Shown piece by piece: positions 49,101-59,274 of a stretch of 64,000 nt of DNA. How positions within the stretch are numbered: position 1 is the first letter of the stretch; each line of letters opens with the position of its first letter. A program made the position numbers and the translations under genes. The stretch is from contig CATNEN010000029.1 of the NCBI GenBank assembly GCA_950097015.1, positions 1,054,001 through 1,118,000 on the forward strand, in the 5' to 3' direction. The DNA comes from Macrostomum hystrix. Its lineage: Eukaryota; Platyhelminthes; Macrostomidae. The notes beneath the pieces were generated by a model. That model ran no database searches, was not told where the DNA came from, and was given only the letters and a program-made list of their open reading frames with translations.

Positions 49101-50372
49101 AGGTGGGCTAATAATTATAATAATAATAGTAATATTTGCAGGAGGGCTGCGGGTAATGGCACATCATTTGGTGACACTAGACCCGCAGCCTGCGAGGAGG
49201 CAATTCTGCCCGTTTCGCTGGCTCTTACTTACGCGCACTGGTGTGTACACCTGCCCTGACTTTCTCATCGTCAGGCAGTGTACACTCTCACTGTGCCTTG
49301 GAGGTTGGCCCTAAAGGGTGTAAATTGCACGACAAGCCACCAAGCCTTCTCTCCGCGGCTGCGCCCCAAATTAATGTGGCCTCGCCGCGGAATCGAGCAT
49401 GTTTCCGGGTCAATTATTGCATTCGCAATTCTTCGCCTTCCAGACTAGGCCGCGCCTACTCGGGCGGCGCCAACGGCGAGGACTTCTTCCCGGCTGCCCA
49501 GATTGTCGCCTCCCTGGAGAAGCGCGCTATCGAAGCCAAACTAGAGGAGGGCTGGGTGGTGGCGGCTTTCTGCCAGTTCGACTATCCGCTGCACAGGCTA
49601 GCCCAGGCCTACGATCAGCTGCTGCGTGCCCGGGCCGGCGACCCCGTCTGGCAGGGCCTGCGCGGCTATCACCAGCTATTGCGCAGCGTCGTCTGCCTGC
49701 TGGCCAGATTCCTCAAGGCTGCCGACTCCATGCCGGCCAGGAATCGGTGAGTCCTCTTGCTTTACCTGTGCCGTTGTCTCCTACTCCCTGTGCCATTATC
49801 TCCTACTGCCTGTGCCATTATCTACTACTGCCTGTGCCATTATCTACTACTGCCTGTGCCATTATCTCCTACTGCCTGTGCCATTATCTCCTACTGCCTG
49901 TGCCATTATCTCCTACTGCCTGTGCCATTATCTTATATTCCCTGTGCCATTATCTCCTACTGCCTGTGCCATTATCTCCTTCTGCCTGTGCCATTATCTC
50001 CTACTGCCTGTGCCATTATCTCCTACTGCCTGTGCCATTATCTCCTTCTGCCTTTGCCATTATCTCCTACTGCCTGTGCCATTTTCGGCACTTCCCAGTG
50101 CCATTCTCTCCCTTTTCCTGTTCCAATCTCTCCTATGCCTCTAGCTTTCCCTCCTATTCCCTCCCCAATAATCTCTAGCTATCACAATACCATTATACTG
50201 CGGACTTTATAGGATGAATCGCCCTCAATTCCGCAGGCAGCGCACAGCGTCCCAATTCCTGGACATGATTTCATCCTATCAGGTGGATCTGCGCAGTCAC
50301 ACGGACGCCATGTCTGTGAATATTAGTCAGCGACTAGCCCAGATTAGAGACGATTTGGCTCGGATGGCCTAG
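43133..50372 (+). CDS. NUP155: Nuclear pore complex protein Nup155
   Basis: Inner-ring nucleoporin of the nuclear pore: N-terminal beta-propeller, then an alpha-helical solenoid. Nine exons: 43133-43903, 44210-44767, 45271-45691, 45848-46253, 46336-46741, 47386-47709, 48450-49102, 49444-49746 and 50213-50372, giving 1333 residues against 1391 in human, with frame kept throughout. Diagnostic stretches: FFLWNYEDGSDLAYYDGL, AGTQSGCLLEVAYEERRVGW, RRLIYTRSQESTIVAF, AHMVDRSCLTGIVHL, RLYFDSRLRLVHVRLGP, CVCLILACCDSDD and LYAEFAAPLRLPLAKLRIVA. The last exon could also begin at 50237 (same phase, eight residues shorter). An alanine run occupies the exon ending at 47709. The strong acceptor-like tttaattttaag ends 3 bases before the ATG. 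Poly(A) signal candidate AATAAA at 50535-50540. Confidence 0.94.
43975..44165. repeat. Diverged short array in NUP155 intron 1
   Basis: Four to five degenerate copies around gtgaagtacattctaggaat. Confidence 0.75.
44778..45235. repeat. About 32-bp array in NUP155 intron 2
   Basis: About 14 copies with core attgggatcagattctaagg and variant tails. It begins about 8 bases after the donor at 44768. Confidence 0.9.
45720..45806. repeat. 31-bp array, three copies, NUP155 intron 3
   Basis: Three copies of a unit with tctcagatcctcatattgat. Each contains a ctctcag that resembles an acceptor. Confidence 0.85.
46770..47292. repeat. 37-bp array in NUP155 intron 5
   Basis: About 14 copies with core tgtcccaactggttgcctct. 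Pyrimidine-rich on the sense strand. Confidence 0.92.
47828..48205 (+). mobile_element. SINE family 1 copy in NUP155 intron 6
   Basis: Near full-length, sense orientation: head ggtggcagagtgattaacgc, B-box gttcgattcc, body gcgcagccgcggagagaagg, 3' end cagccctcctgcaattatta with an (att)n tail. Confidence 0.9.
49126..49398 (-). mobile_element. SINE family 1 copy filling NUP155 intron 7
   Basis: Antisense copy occupying about 80% of the 341-base intron 49103-49443. Reversed tail taataataatagtaat, then gcaggagggctgcgggtaat, ending at cgccgcggaatcgagc. The head 5' of the B-box is missing. Confidence 0.88.
49755..50090. repeat. 22-bp pyrimidine-rich array in NUP155 intron 8
   Basis: About 15 copies with core tgccattatctcctactgcc. 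The unit contains no AG on the sense strand, leaving the acceptor at 50212 or 50236 unobstructed. Confidence 0.93.
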
Positions 50373-50666
50373 TCTGTTCTCGCCTCTCTACTTGTTACAT
50401 TTGTTTAAAAAATATTATCCCTTATTTGGCACAATTATTTTTGCCTTTGTACAACCGGTACAATTTTAATATAGTATGATGCCGATCGGAAATATAAAAA
50501 GTACATTCTCAAACTCATTTTACCGTATCCCGATAATAAATATAAACTATAAATTGCAGTTTTACATTTCAAGTCGTAAAGACAACAGTTAACAATTATT
50601 ATTCTCAAACGAACCGTTTTCGTTCAGCAGTTTAGTGCAATGCAAATCAAAGCAAATTGGTTTGAT

Positions 50667-51201
50667 GGTTTACTCCCGATTCGCCGATTCCCGATTCGCC
50701 GAATCCCGATTTGCCGAAATTCCCAATTCGCCGAATTCCGTCTTTGCCGAAAAAAATCCTAAGAACATTTTTTGCTGAGCTACCGTACCTCATTACACTT
50801 TTACTTTCGGCTCTACAAGGATGTCCAGCAAGTTTTGCTTTTCCCGAAGTACGTGTGATGTTCTAATTTGCTCACTCAATCTACGTTCCAGAAAGTTAAT
50901 ATAGTTTAGAAGCAAGTTTACAAGTTAATGAATGAAGAAAGTGCATTTTATTTAAGTTAAGTTTTTTAATTAATTTCAATACAATAGAAATAGAGTTCCA
51001 ATGTTTGACCAACACTCAAAGAGGGCAATGGTTGTGTGGTTTAATTTTAATTTATGATAAAGTAAGATGTATTGAATCAGGATTCAGCGAATCAGGATTC
51101 GAGTCAGGAATTTCGGCGAGTCAGGAATTTCGGCGAGTCAGGAATTTCGGCGAGTCAGGAATTTCGGCGAATCGGGAATTTCGGCGAATCGGGAGTAAAC
51201 C
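50667..51201. mobile_element. Inverted-repeat element with subrepeat termini
   Basis: The left end ggtttactcccgattcgccg is mirrored by the right end cggcgaatcgggagtaaacc. Inside each terminus the short gattcgccgaa/ttcggcgaatc motif is tandemly repeated (50672-50745 and 51085-51200). The internal 340 bases encode nothing. Flanking tgat on both sides may be a short target duplication. 51202-51770 is AT-rich and featureless. Confidence 0.7.
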
Positions 51202-51774
51202 TGATTTGATATTTGATTTGATCAAGTGGATCTGTTTGTGTTATCAAATAATTTCCGATAATTATGCTAGTTGAATTCTCTTTAGTACACTTGGACATGC
51301 TAGCTATTTATTAATTTTCCTATTAAATGTAGTTTTTTATTTTTATTTATATATGTAACTTGACCTGTTTAATAATTTGAATTAAGTGAACGAAATACAC
51401 TTGCGACTGAAAATTCTAAGCTTACAATCCTGCATTTGAAAACAATAATCATAAAAAGTAAGTGATTTGTGCGCTGATAAATAACAGTACTAATAGTAGT
51501 TATGATTGTTTATTTCTCCGTTTAATAAATAGGCTTGAGTGTTCAGAATGATTTAATGAAAATAAATTTAATTGCTATTGCCATAAAATTACTTTTTATA
51601 CTCTGCAATTATAATTTAATTAAAATGCTGCCTTCTGTTGTAAAATACTGTATTGAATCTGGTTCTAAATAGTTATATTAAAATTTTGCTTCTCGAAATC
51701 CTTTCTTACTTGTCTAAATTTTCTACTTTTCTCTTTCTCGATTTGATTGCTTACCTGTGTTGCTTTCCTTTCCT

Positions 51775-52895
51775 ACACTTTCTTTCTTCAGATTTTCCCA
51801 TCATTTCTTCAGGTTTTCCCATCCTTTTTTCAGATTTTCCCATCCTTTCTTCAGGTTTTCCCATCATTTCTTCAGGTTTTCCCATCCTTTTTTCAGATTT
51901 TCCCATCCTTTCTTCAGGTTTTCCCATCATTTCTTCAGACTTTCCCATCCTTTCTTCAGACTTTCCCATCCTTTCTTCAGGTTTTCCCATCATTTCTTCA
52001 GGTTTTCCCATCATTTCTTCAGGTTTTCCCACCCTTTCTTCAGATTTTCCCATACTTTCTTCAGGTTTTCCCATCCTTTCTTCAGATTTTCCCATCCTTT
52101 CTTCAGATTTTACCATCCTTTCTTCAGACTTCCCCATCCTTTCTTCAGATTTTCCCATCCTTTCTTCAGATTTTCCCATATTTTCTTTCGATTTTTCCAT
52201 CCTTTCTTCAGATTTTCCCATATTTTCTTTCGATTTTCCCACCTATTCTTCATATTTTCCCGTCATTTTTTCATATTTTCCCATCATTTTTTCAGATTTT
52301 ACCATCCTTTCTTCAGATTTTACCATCCTTTCTTTAGTTTTTCCCATCCATTCTTCAGATTTTCCCATCATTTCTTCAGATTTTCCCATCTATTCTTCAG
52401 ACTTTCCCACCCTTTCTTCAGGTTTTACCATCCTTTCTTTCGTTTTTCCCATCCATTCTTCAGATTTTCCCATCATTTCTTCAGATTTTCCCACCTATTC
52501 GTCATATTTTCCCGTCATTTTTTAATATTTTACCATCATTTTTTTCAGATTTTACCATCCTTTCTTCAGATTTTACCATCCTTTCTTTAGTTTTTCACAT
52601 CCATTCTTCAGATTTTCACATCCATTCTTCAGATTTAATCCCATCATTTCTTCAGATTTTCCCATCATTTCTTCAGATTTTCCCATCCATTCTTCAGATT
52701 TTCCCATCATTTCTTCAGATTTTCCCATCCATTCTTCAGATTTTCCCATCTATTCTTCAGATTTTCACATCCATTCTTCAGATTTAATCCCATCATTTCT
52801 TCAGATTTTTCCATCCTTTCTTCAGATTTTCCCATCAATTCTTCAGATTTTCCCATCATTTCTTCAGATTTCCCCATCCTTTCTTCTGCTTTTAT
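51775..52895. repeat. 21-bp acceptor-like array upstream of SUMF1
   Basis: More than 50 copies with core tttcttcagattttcccatc. Each unit contains a pyrimidine tract plus CAG. It ends about 350 bases before the SUMF1 start. Long open frames on both strands are only repeat. Confidence 0.94.
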
Positions 52896-52914
52896 CTCCA
52901 TGAAGTTAAACCAA

Positions 52915-53110
52915 GTAGACATGAGTTCGAATCTCACCCCCAGAGAATGCAATCTGCGACCTAGAGTTAAGACACTTTAGATTCCGATAGCTTCAGTTCA
53001 ACTAGCTCTGAAATGAGTACCAGCATCAACTGAGGAGAGTCCCCAGTCCACGGACTGCACGCAATAGCTGCCACGCAATAGCTGCGGCTGTGCCAGTGGC
53101 AAAATTGTTT
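52915..53110 (+). mobile_element. SINE family 2 copy, decayed
   Basis: B-box-like gagttcgaatctc, then cttcagttcaactagctctg and agtccacggactgcacgcaa. Confidence 0.7.
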
Positions 53111-53247
53111 TGGGTGTCATCTAATTAAAATTGAGATTCCAATTAAAATCTGAGTCTTATAATGGGCCTGTCGTTTGTCGTTTGTTAGAGACAAGTTCGA
53201 TCAAGCCAAAAGCCCAAAAGCGCGCGGCAATTCAACTTTGCTTCCAG

Positions 53248-56200
53248 ATGCCCAATAACATAATGATTGCGGCAGCCATCGCGCTAGTTGTCTCAATCTG
53301 GACATCAAAAGCGCCTGCCGCCTCTGCTAGCTGCGGCTGCGGCCTTCCTGCCGCCTCCGCGATCTCCGCTTGTCCCGCCGCCTCCGTCGACATCATCGCC
53401 TGGTCGTTGTCAAGGCGTCCCAACTTCACTGTTGCCATGACAACCGTGCCCGCCGGCGTCTACACTGTTGGTACAGACGCGCCCGAACTGCCGCAGGATG
53501 GCGAGTCACCGGCCCGCCGGGTACATTTTCGGCGGCCCTTCCGGTTAGACGTCGCCGCGGTGACGCGCGGCCAATTCGCCGAGTTCGTCCGGGCCACCGG
53601 TCACCGGACCGACGCCGAGCTGGCTGGCGAATCGTTTGTCCCGGACATCCTGGTCGACGCCGACACATTCAGCGATCCGGCCACGGTGCCCGGCCGAGTG
53701 GCCAATGCGCCTTGGTGGCTGCCGGTGCGCGGCGCCAACTGGCGACGTCCGGTCGGCCCGCAGCACCGCAGATCTGCACCGGCACCGCCGGGACACCCTG
53801 GTGAGACATTTATGCCCTAAAGCTGTCATTCATCTTATTGTTTTTTCCTTGCCTCCTCCCCATTATCTCACTCCCTTCCCATCCTCCCCCTATCTTTCTA
53901 ACCCTCCCCATCTCTCCCATCCTCTACCATCTTTCCCATCCTCTACCATCTCTCCTATCCTCTACCATCTTTCCCAACCTCCACATTTTTCTCATCCTCT
54001 GCCATCTTTATCATCCTCTCCGTTCTTTTCCATAACCTCCAATCTCCTCTGCCACCACATTTCCCATCCTCTGCCGCCTTTCCCATCCTCTGCCGCCTAT
54101 CACATCCTCTGCCGCCCATCACATCCTCTGCCGCCTATCACATCCTCTGCCGCCCATCACATCCTCTGCCGCCCATCACATCCTCTGCCGCCTATCACAT
54201 CCTCTGCCGCCCATTACATCCTCTGCCGCCCATCACATCCTCTGCCGCCCATTACATCCTCTGCCGCCTATCACATCCTCTGCCGCCCATCACATCCTCT
54301 GCCGCCTTTCTCATTCTCCCCATCTTTCCCATCCTCCCCATCTTTCCCATCCTCCCCATCTTTCCCATGCTCTGCCGTCTTTCCCATCCTCTGCCGTCTT
54401 TGCTGAACGCATTTCTGAAAGCGCTCTCATAATCTTAGCAGACGATCCTCTGCGCCACCCCGCTGTGCATGTCAGCTGGCGCGACGCGAACGCCTACTGC
54501 CGCTGGCTCGGCAAACGGCTGCCCACTGAGGACCAATGGGAGGCCGCCTGCCGCGGCAACCTGTCCGACCGGCTGTTCCCTTGGGGCAACGCGCCACTGC
54601 CAGCTGGCCGGCACCGCATGAACATCTGGCAGGGCGAATTTCCCAGGCTGAATACTGCCCTTGACGGCTACGTTGGCACTGCGCCGGTGAGAAGATTTGC
54701 CAGTTTTTACTCTTTATGTGCTACTGTTAGTAGGAGATCAAGTAGGTTGGATAATTTTTGCCTTTTCTGGTGAAAGTACGTTGCGTCATTTATTAAAAAG
54801 TTCGTTTTCAACAAAAATATTTATAATAAGCACACAAAAAGTGAACATAAAGATGCTCGCAACCTTACATAGACAAATTGAGGGAAATTAAGAGGCTAGC
54901 AGACAAATTAACGGACTAAATGACAGATTAGCAGACAAATTAACGGACTAAATGACAGATTAGCAGACAAATTAACGGACTAAATGACATGTTTGCATAT
55001 AAATTAACGGGCTGAATGACAGGTTAGCATATAAATTAACGGACTAAATGACAGGTTTGCAGACAAATTAACGGAATAAATGACAGGTTAGCAGACAAAT
55101 TAACGGAATAAATGACAGGTTAGCAGACAAATTAACGGACTAAATGACAGGTTTGCAGACAAATTAACGGACTAAATGACAGGTTTGCAGACAAATTAAC
55201 GGACTAAATGACTGGTTTGCAGACAAATTAACGGACTAAATGACAGGTTTGCAGACAAATTAACGGACTAAATGACAGGTTTGGAGACAAATTAACGGAC
55301 TGAATGACAGGTTAGCAGACAAATTAACGGACTGAATGACAGGTTAGCAGACAAATTAACGGACTAAATGACAGATTAGCAGACAAATTAACGGACTGAA
55401 TGACAGGTTAGCAGACAAATTAACGGACTGAATGACAGGTTAGCATATAAATTAACGGGCTGAATGACAGGTTAGCAGACAAATTAACGGACTAAATGAC
55501 AGATTAGCAGACAAATTAACGGACTAAATGACAGGTTAGCATATAAATTAAGGGACTAAATGACAGGTAAGCACACAAATTAACGGACTGAATGGCAGAT
55601 TAGCAGATAAATTAACGGACTGACAGGTAAGCAGATAAATTAACGGACAAAATTACATTTTGGGTTGACAAATGAGATAACGGGGCACTTATTTTGTCCG
55701 TCAAAAGGCTACAAGGCAGAGAAGTGTAGTCTGTATAGATAATTCTTTCATTCTATTATTTTTCCTGTTTTTTTTAACTTAGTCCTGTCGCCCGCTGCCA
55801 AGGTTGTACTTACTGTCGGCAAGTGATAGCTAAAAATAAATAGGCCTGTACTCAGCTAACACTAAAGGTGTTTTGTACGTACAGCGGACACAGAACGGGT
55901 GGGTAGGAAGCATTGGGGTAGGATGGTACCCACCTCACCCACTATATTCTTTCTGCCGTCACCTGTCTTCCACTAAATAAATAATATCGAGAAGAATTTA
56001 AATGAACAATGAACTCCATTGTACTTCAGTTGAAATTTCAATCAAATGACAATTGTACGTCTGTGTGTTTATATACAACTTCTTAGTGTTAGTATATTGA
56101 TGCCAGTGAGTATAGAGATGTCAGTGAGTATGTAGATGTCAGTGAGTATGTAGATGTCAGTGAGTATCTAGATGTCAGTGAGTATCTAGATGTCAGTGAG

Positions 56201-57074
56201 TATGTAGATGTCAGTGAGTATCTAGATGTCAGTGAGTATCTAGATGTCAGTGAGTATGTAGATGTCAGTGAGTATGTAGATGTCAGTGAGTATGTAGATG
56301 TCAGTGAGTATCTAGATGTCAGTGAGTATCTAGATGTCAGTGAGTATCTAGATGTCAGTGAGTATGTAGATGTCAGTGAGTATCTAGATGTCAGTGAGTA
56401 TCTAGATGTCAGTGAGTATGTAGATGTCAGTGAGTATGTAGATGTCAGTGAGTATCTAGATGTCAGTGAGTATCTAGATGTCAGTGAGTATCTAGATGTC
56501 AGTGAGTATGTAGATGTCAGTGAGTATCTAGCTGTCAGTGAGTATCTAGCTGTCAGTGAGTATCTAGATGTCAGTGAGTATCTAGCTGTCAGTGAGTATC
56601 TAGATGTCAGTGAGTATCTAGATGTCAGTGAGTATCTAGATGTCAGTGAGTATCTAGCTGTCAGGAAGTTCAAAAATGCCAATAAGAAATGCTGACGCAT
56701 TGTTTCCACCCTGTCCAACACAAAGGTGGACGCCTACGGTTCGCAGAACTCATTCGGCCTCTATAACATGGTTGGCAACGTGTGGGAATGGACAGCCAAC
56801 AGGTGGGATAGGGAAGAATACGATTCTGTGGCGCCTACCGATGAGATGACAAAGAAGGGCGGATCGTTTATGTGCCACAAGGTGATACACACAAGCCAAT
56901 ACTTTATTTTTTCACAGAGCCAAAGCAATTAATTGAGAAAGTGTAACAATTTACACCTGTCAATTCCTATTGCAGAGCTACTGCTATCGCTACAGGTGCG
57001 CCGCCAGATTGCATAACACAGCCGACACTTCCAGTGCAAATGCCGGCTTCCGGTGTGCCAGCGATGCAAACTGA
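53248..57074 (+). CDS. SUMF1: Formylglycine-generating enzyme (sulfatase-modifying factor 1)
   Basis: Oxidises the active-site Cys of sulfatases to formylglycine in the ER lumen. Exons: 53248-53800, 54442-54686, 56726-56881 and 56976-57074, phases 1, 0, 0, giving 350 residues against 374 in human. The N terminus ([14 protein letters not shown]) is a signal peptide, followed by a Cys pair in SCGCG. Diagnostic stretches: [71 protein letters not shown] and MVGNVWEWT. The catalytic Cys pair is kept: Cys321 and Cys326 in [11 protein letters not shown], matching human Cys336 and Cys341. Residues from GPQHRRSAP to the end of exon 1 are poorly conserved. The exon 2 acceptor is a tandem NAGNAG (54438 or 54441). 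An AG directly precedes the ATG (tttgcttccag). Confidence 0.94.
53850..54400. repeat. Pyrimidine-rich array in SUMF1 intron 1
   Basis: Short units around catcctctgccgcctatca and catctttcccatcctcccc. Almost pure C/T with A, and virtually no AG on the sense strand before the true acceptor. Confidence 0.9.
54885..55655. repeat. 32-bp array in SUMF1 intron 2
   Basis: About 24 copies with core gacaaattaacggactaaat. The intervening 55656-56090 shows nothing recognisable. Confidence 0.93.
56092..56665. repeat. 18-bp array in SUMF1 intron 2
   Basis: About 31 copies of tgtcagtgagtatctaga. Each unit contains a perfect-looking 5' splice site (cagtgagt with GTGAGT). Confidence 0.94.
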
Positions 57075-57354
57075 CCACCGGTGTAATAACGGTCTTCGAT
57101 AAAGAAGTCGCCTATATGTATCGAAAAAGTCAACGAGATTTCATGATATGTAGCATAATATTCTACAATTTTCTCTTTTTTTCGTAATGCACATCTTTCA
57201 TTTGGCGCGAATGTTTCGTCAGCTCAATGCGTCAGTGTCAAATTGTCTATTAATAGTTTTGCTATTGTGCATTGTTGCTTCCTAGCTTATGTTGACGTAG
57301 GCTAGTTGTTTTTAGATTTGATCTACTTTGTTAGATTCTTTCCTACTTATTTAG

Positions 57355-58100
57355 ATGGAATCGCAGCAGGAACCGTAGCTGGAATCGCAGCAGTAACCGT
57401 AGCTGGAATCGCAACAGGAACCGTAGCTGGAATCGCAGCAGTAACCGTAGCTGGAATCGAAGCAGGAACCGTAGGTTGATTCGTAGCAGGAGCTGTTGCT
57501 GGAATCGCAGCAGGAACCGTAGCTATAATCGCAACAGGAACCGTAGTTGGAATCGCAGCAGTAACCGTAGCTGGAATCGAAGCAGGAACCATAGCTGGAA
57601 TCGAAGCAGGAACCATAGCTGGAATCGAAGCAGGAACCATAGCTGGAATCGAAGCAGTAACCATAGCTGGAATCGCAGCAGGAACCGTAGCTATAATCGC
57701 AACAGGAACCATAGCTGGAATCGCAGCAGGAACCGTAGCTATAATCGCAACAGGAACCATAGCTGGAATCGCAGCAGTAACCGTAGCTGGAATCGAAGCA
57801 GGAACCGTAGCTGGAATCGCAGCAGTAACCGTAGCTGGAATCGCAGCAGTAACTGTTGCTGGAATCGAAGCAGGAACCGTAGCTGGAATCGCAGCAGTAA
57901 CCGTAGCTGGAATCGAAGCAGGAACCGTAGCTGGAATCGCAGCAGGAACCGTAGCTGGAATCGCTGAAGGAACCTTAGCTGGAATCGCTGAAGGAACCTT
58001 AGCTAGAATATAAGTAGGAATCGTAGCTAGATTCGTAGCCGCAGCAGGAGTCATAGCAAGAATAGCAGCAGGAACCGTAGCTAGAATCAAATCAGGAACC
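57355..58100. repeat. 15-bp array downstream of SUMF1
   Basis: About 50 copies of a ctggaatcgcagcag / gaaccgtag-type unit. Long open frames on both strands result from a unit divisible by three. An AATAAA at 58280-58285 follows and could end a long SUMF1 3' UTR. 58286-59270 contains no supported gene. Confidence 0.9.
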
Positions 58101-59274
58101 GTAAATATATGTTTGAATTGTCAATTGTACAATAAGACCATATTGAAAGGTGCTAAAATGTGCTCAGACACAATGCACTTCCCTTTTTTATAGTAATTAC
58201 TTTATAGAGTTAATCTTTATCATGATATTTTATTGCAGATTGATTTTGAGGAACGTGATTGATTAAGAAGAGGAGAAGAAATAAACGATTTCTAAGCCTT
58301 TTAAGTGTCACAATTTTTTTTCTTATCCTAGTACTCTACTGGCTTCTAGTTAGAATGTACTAAATTTAATAGAATGCACTTTAATGGCCTTCATCTGTAA
58401 CTCCTAGCTGTAGTAGCCAGTCTTCCCTTTGCCGCCACGCCCATAGCAACAGAAAATGAAATGCTTGCAGCGCACTGCAGCCAGGAGAGAGAGACAGAAG
58501 ATAGGCAGAATTGAGCAGACCTGCTTAAATTCCCCAGCTCATTCCCGCTCTCTTTGACACAGGAACTGTACACCTTTTGGCCTTCCAAGTACTTTCCCCA
58601 CCCGTCACAAAACCTAGGGGGGAGCCGTTGTAATCCCCTCTCTCACCCTTCCTCTCCCCTCGCCCTAGCGATAAAAAAGAGCACACGACTCAATATTATT
58701 CTTTATAGCTTCAATATTGCAAGCGATACCAAAATTGAAAAGGATTTCTTAAAAGCACTATAGAGACCATTTCTCAATCTAGAGGAATACGGTGAGTTGT
58801 TACAGCCAGTAAGCTCTTCCACACTTAAAAAACAACTGTTCAATAAGTCCGCTCTACCCCTGCAACCTTGCTGTATTTCAGCTTTGACTTGGTTCTTGCT
58901 TGAAACAGTTTTTCTTAATACACTGGCTTTTCTTCTAGGAGATCTGAAAATTTCTCCACTCTCGGACTACATTCTGTTTGCTCATAAGAGCCTCATTTTG
59001 CAGAAAGAAAATTTTTCTTCCGTCTTTGTCGTCGCTATCCGTCGCTATCCGTCGCTATCCATTGCTATCTATCTGCGGGCTTAACATTTGTAGTTAGCCA
59101 AAAATAATAATTCGGCTCTCTCGCTCTAAGGTGGCTAATTATGGTAAGATTATTAACAATCTAAATATATATACTGCCTGTGTGTTTAATACCATAATCT
59201 GGGTTTAATGCTGTTAATCAGAAGATGACTAACACCTAAACCTTACTATCTTACTATATTAATAATCTTACTAT

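Noticed and set aside
51653-52590. Long frames reading FPILSSDFPI or FRFSHPFF on the plus strand
   Set aside because: Translation of the 21-bp array in several phases; non-coding repeat.
53755-53800. Frameshift in SUMF1 exon 1, because another frame reads [11 protein letters not shown], resembling the family loop
   Set aside because: The main frame reaches the donor in phase 1, which exactly matches exon 2; the alternative would break the junction.
57347-58090. 247-codon minus-strand frame (AIPATVPA repeats) and overlapping 163-codon plus frame
   Set aside because: Unit length of 15 keeps both strands open; no start context or flanking exons, and it follows the SUMF1 stop.
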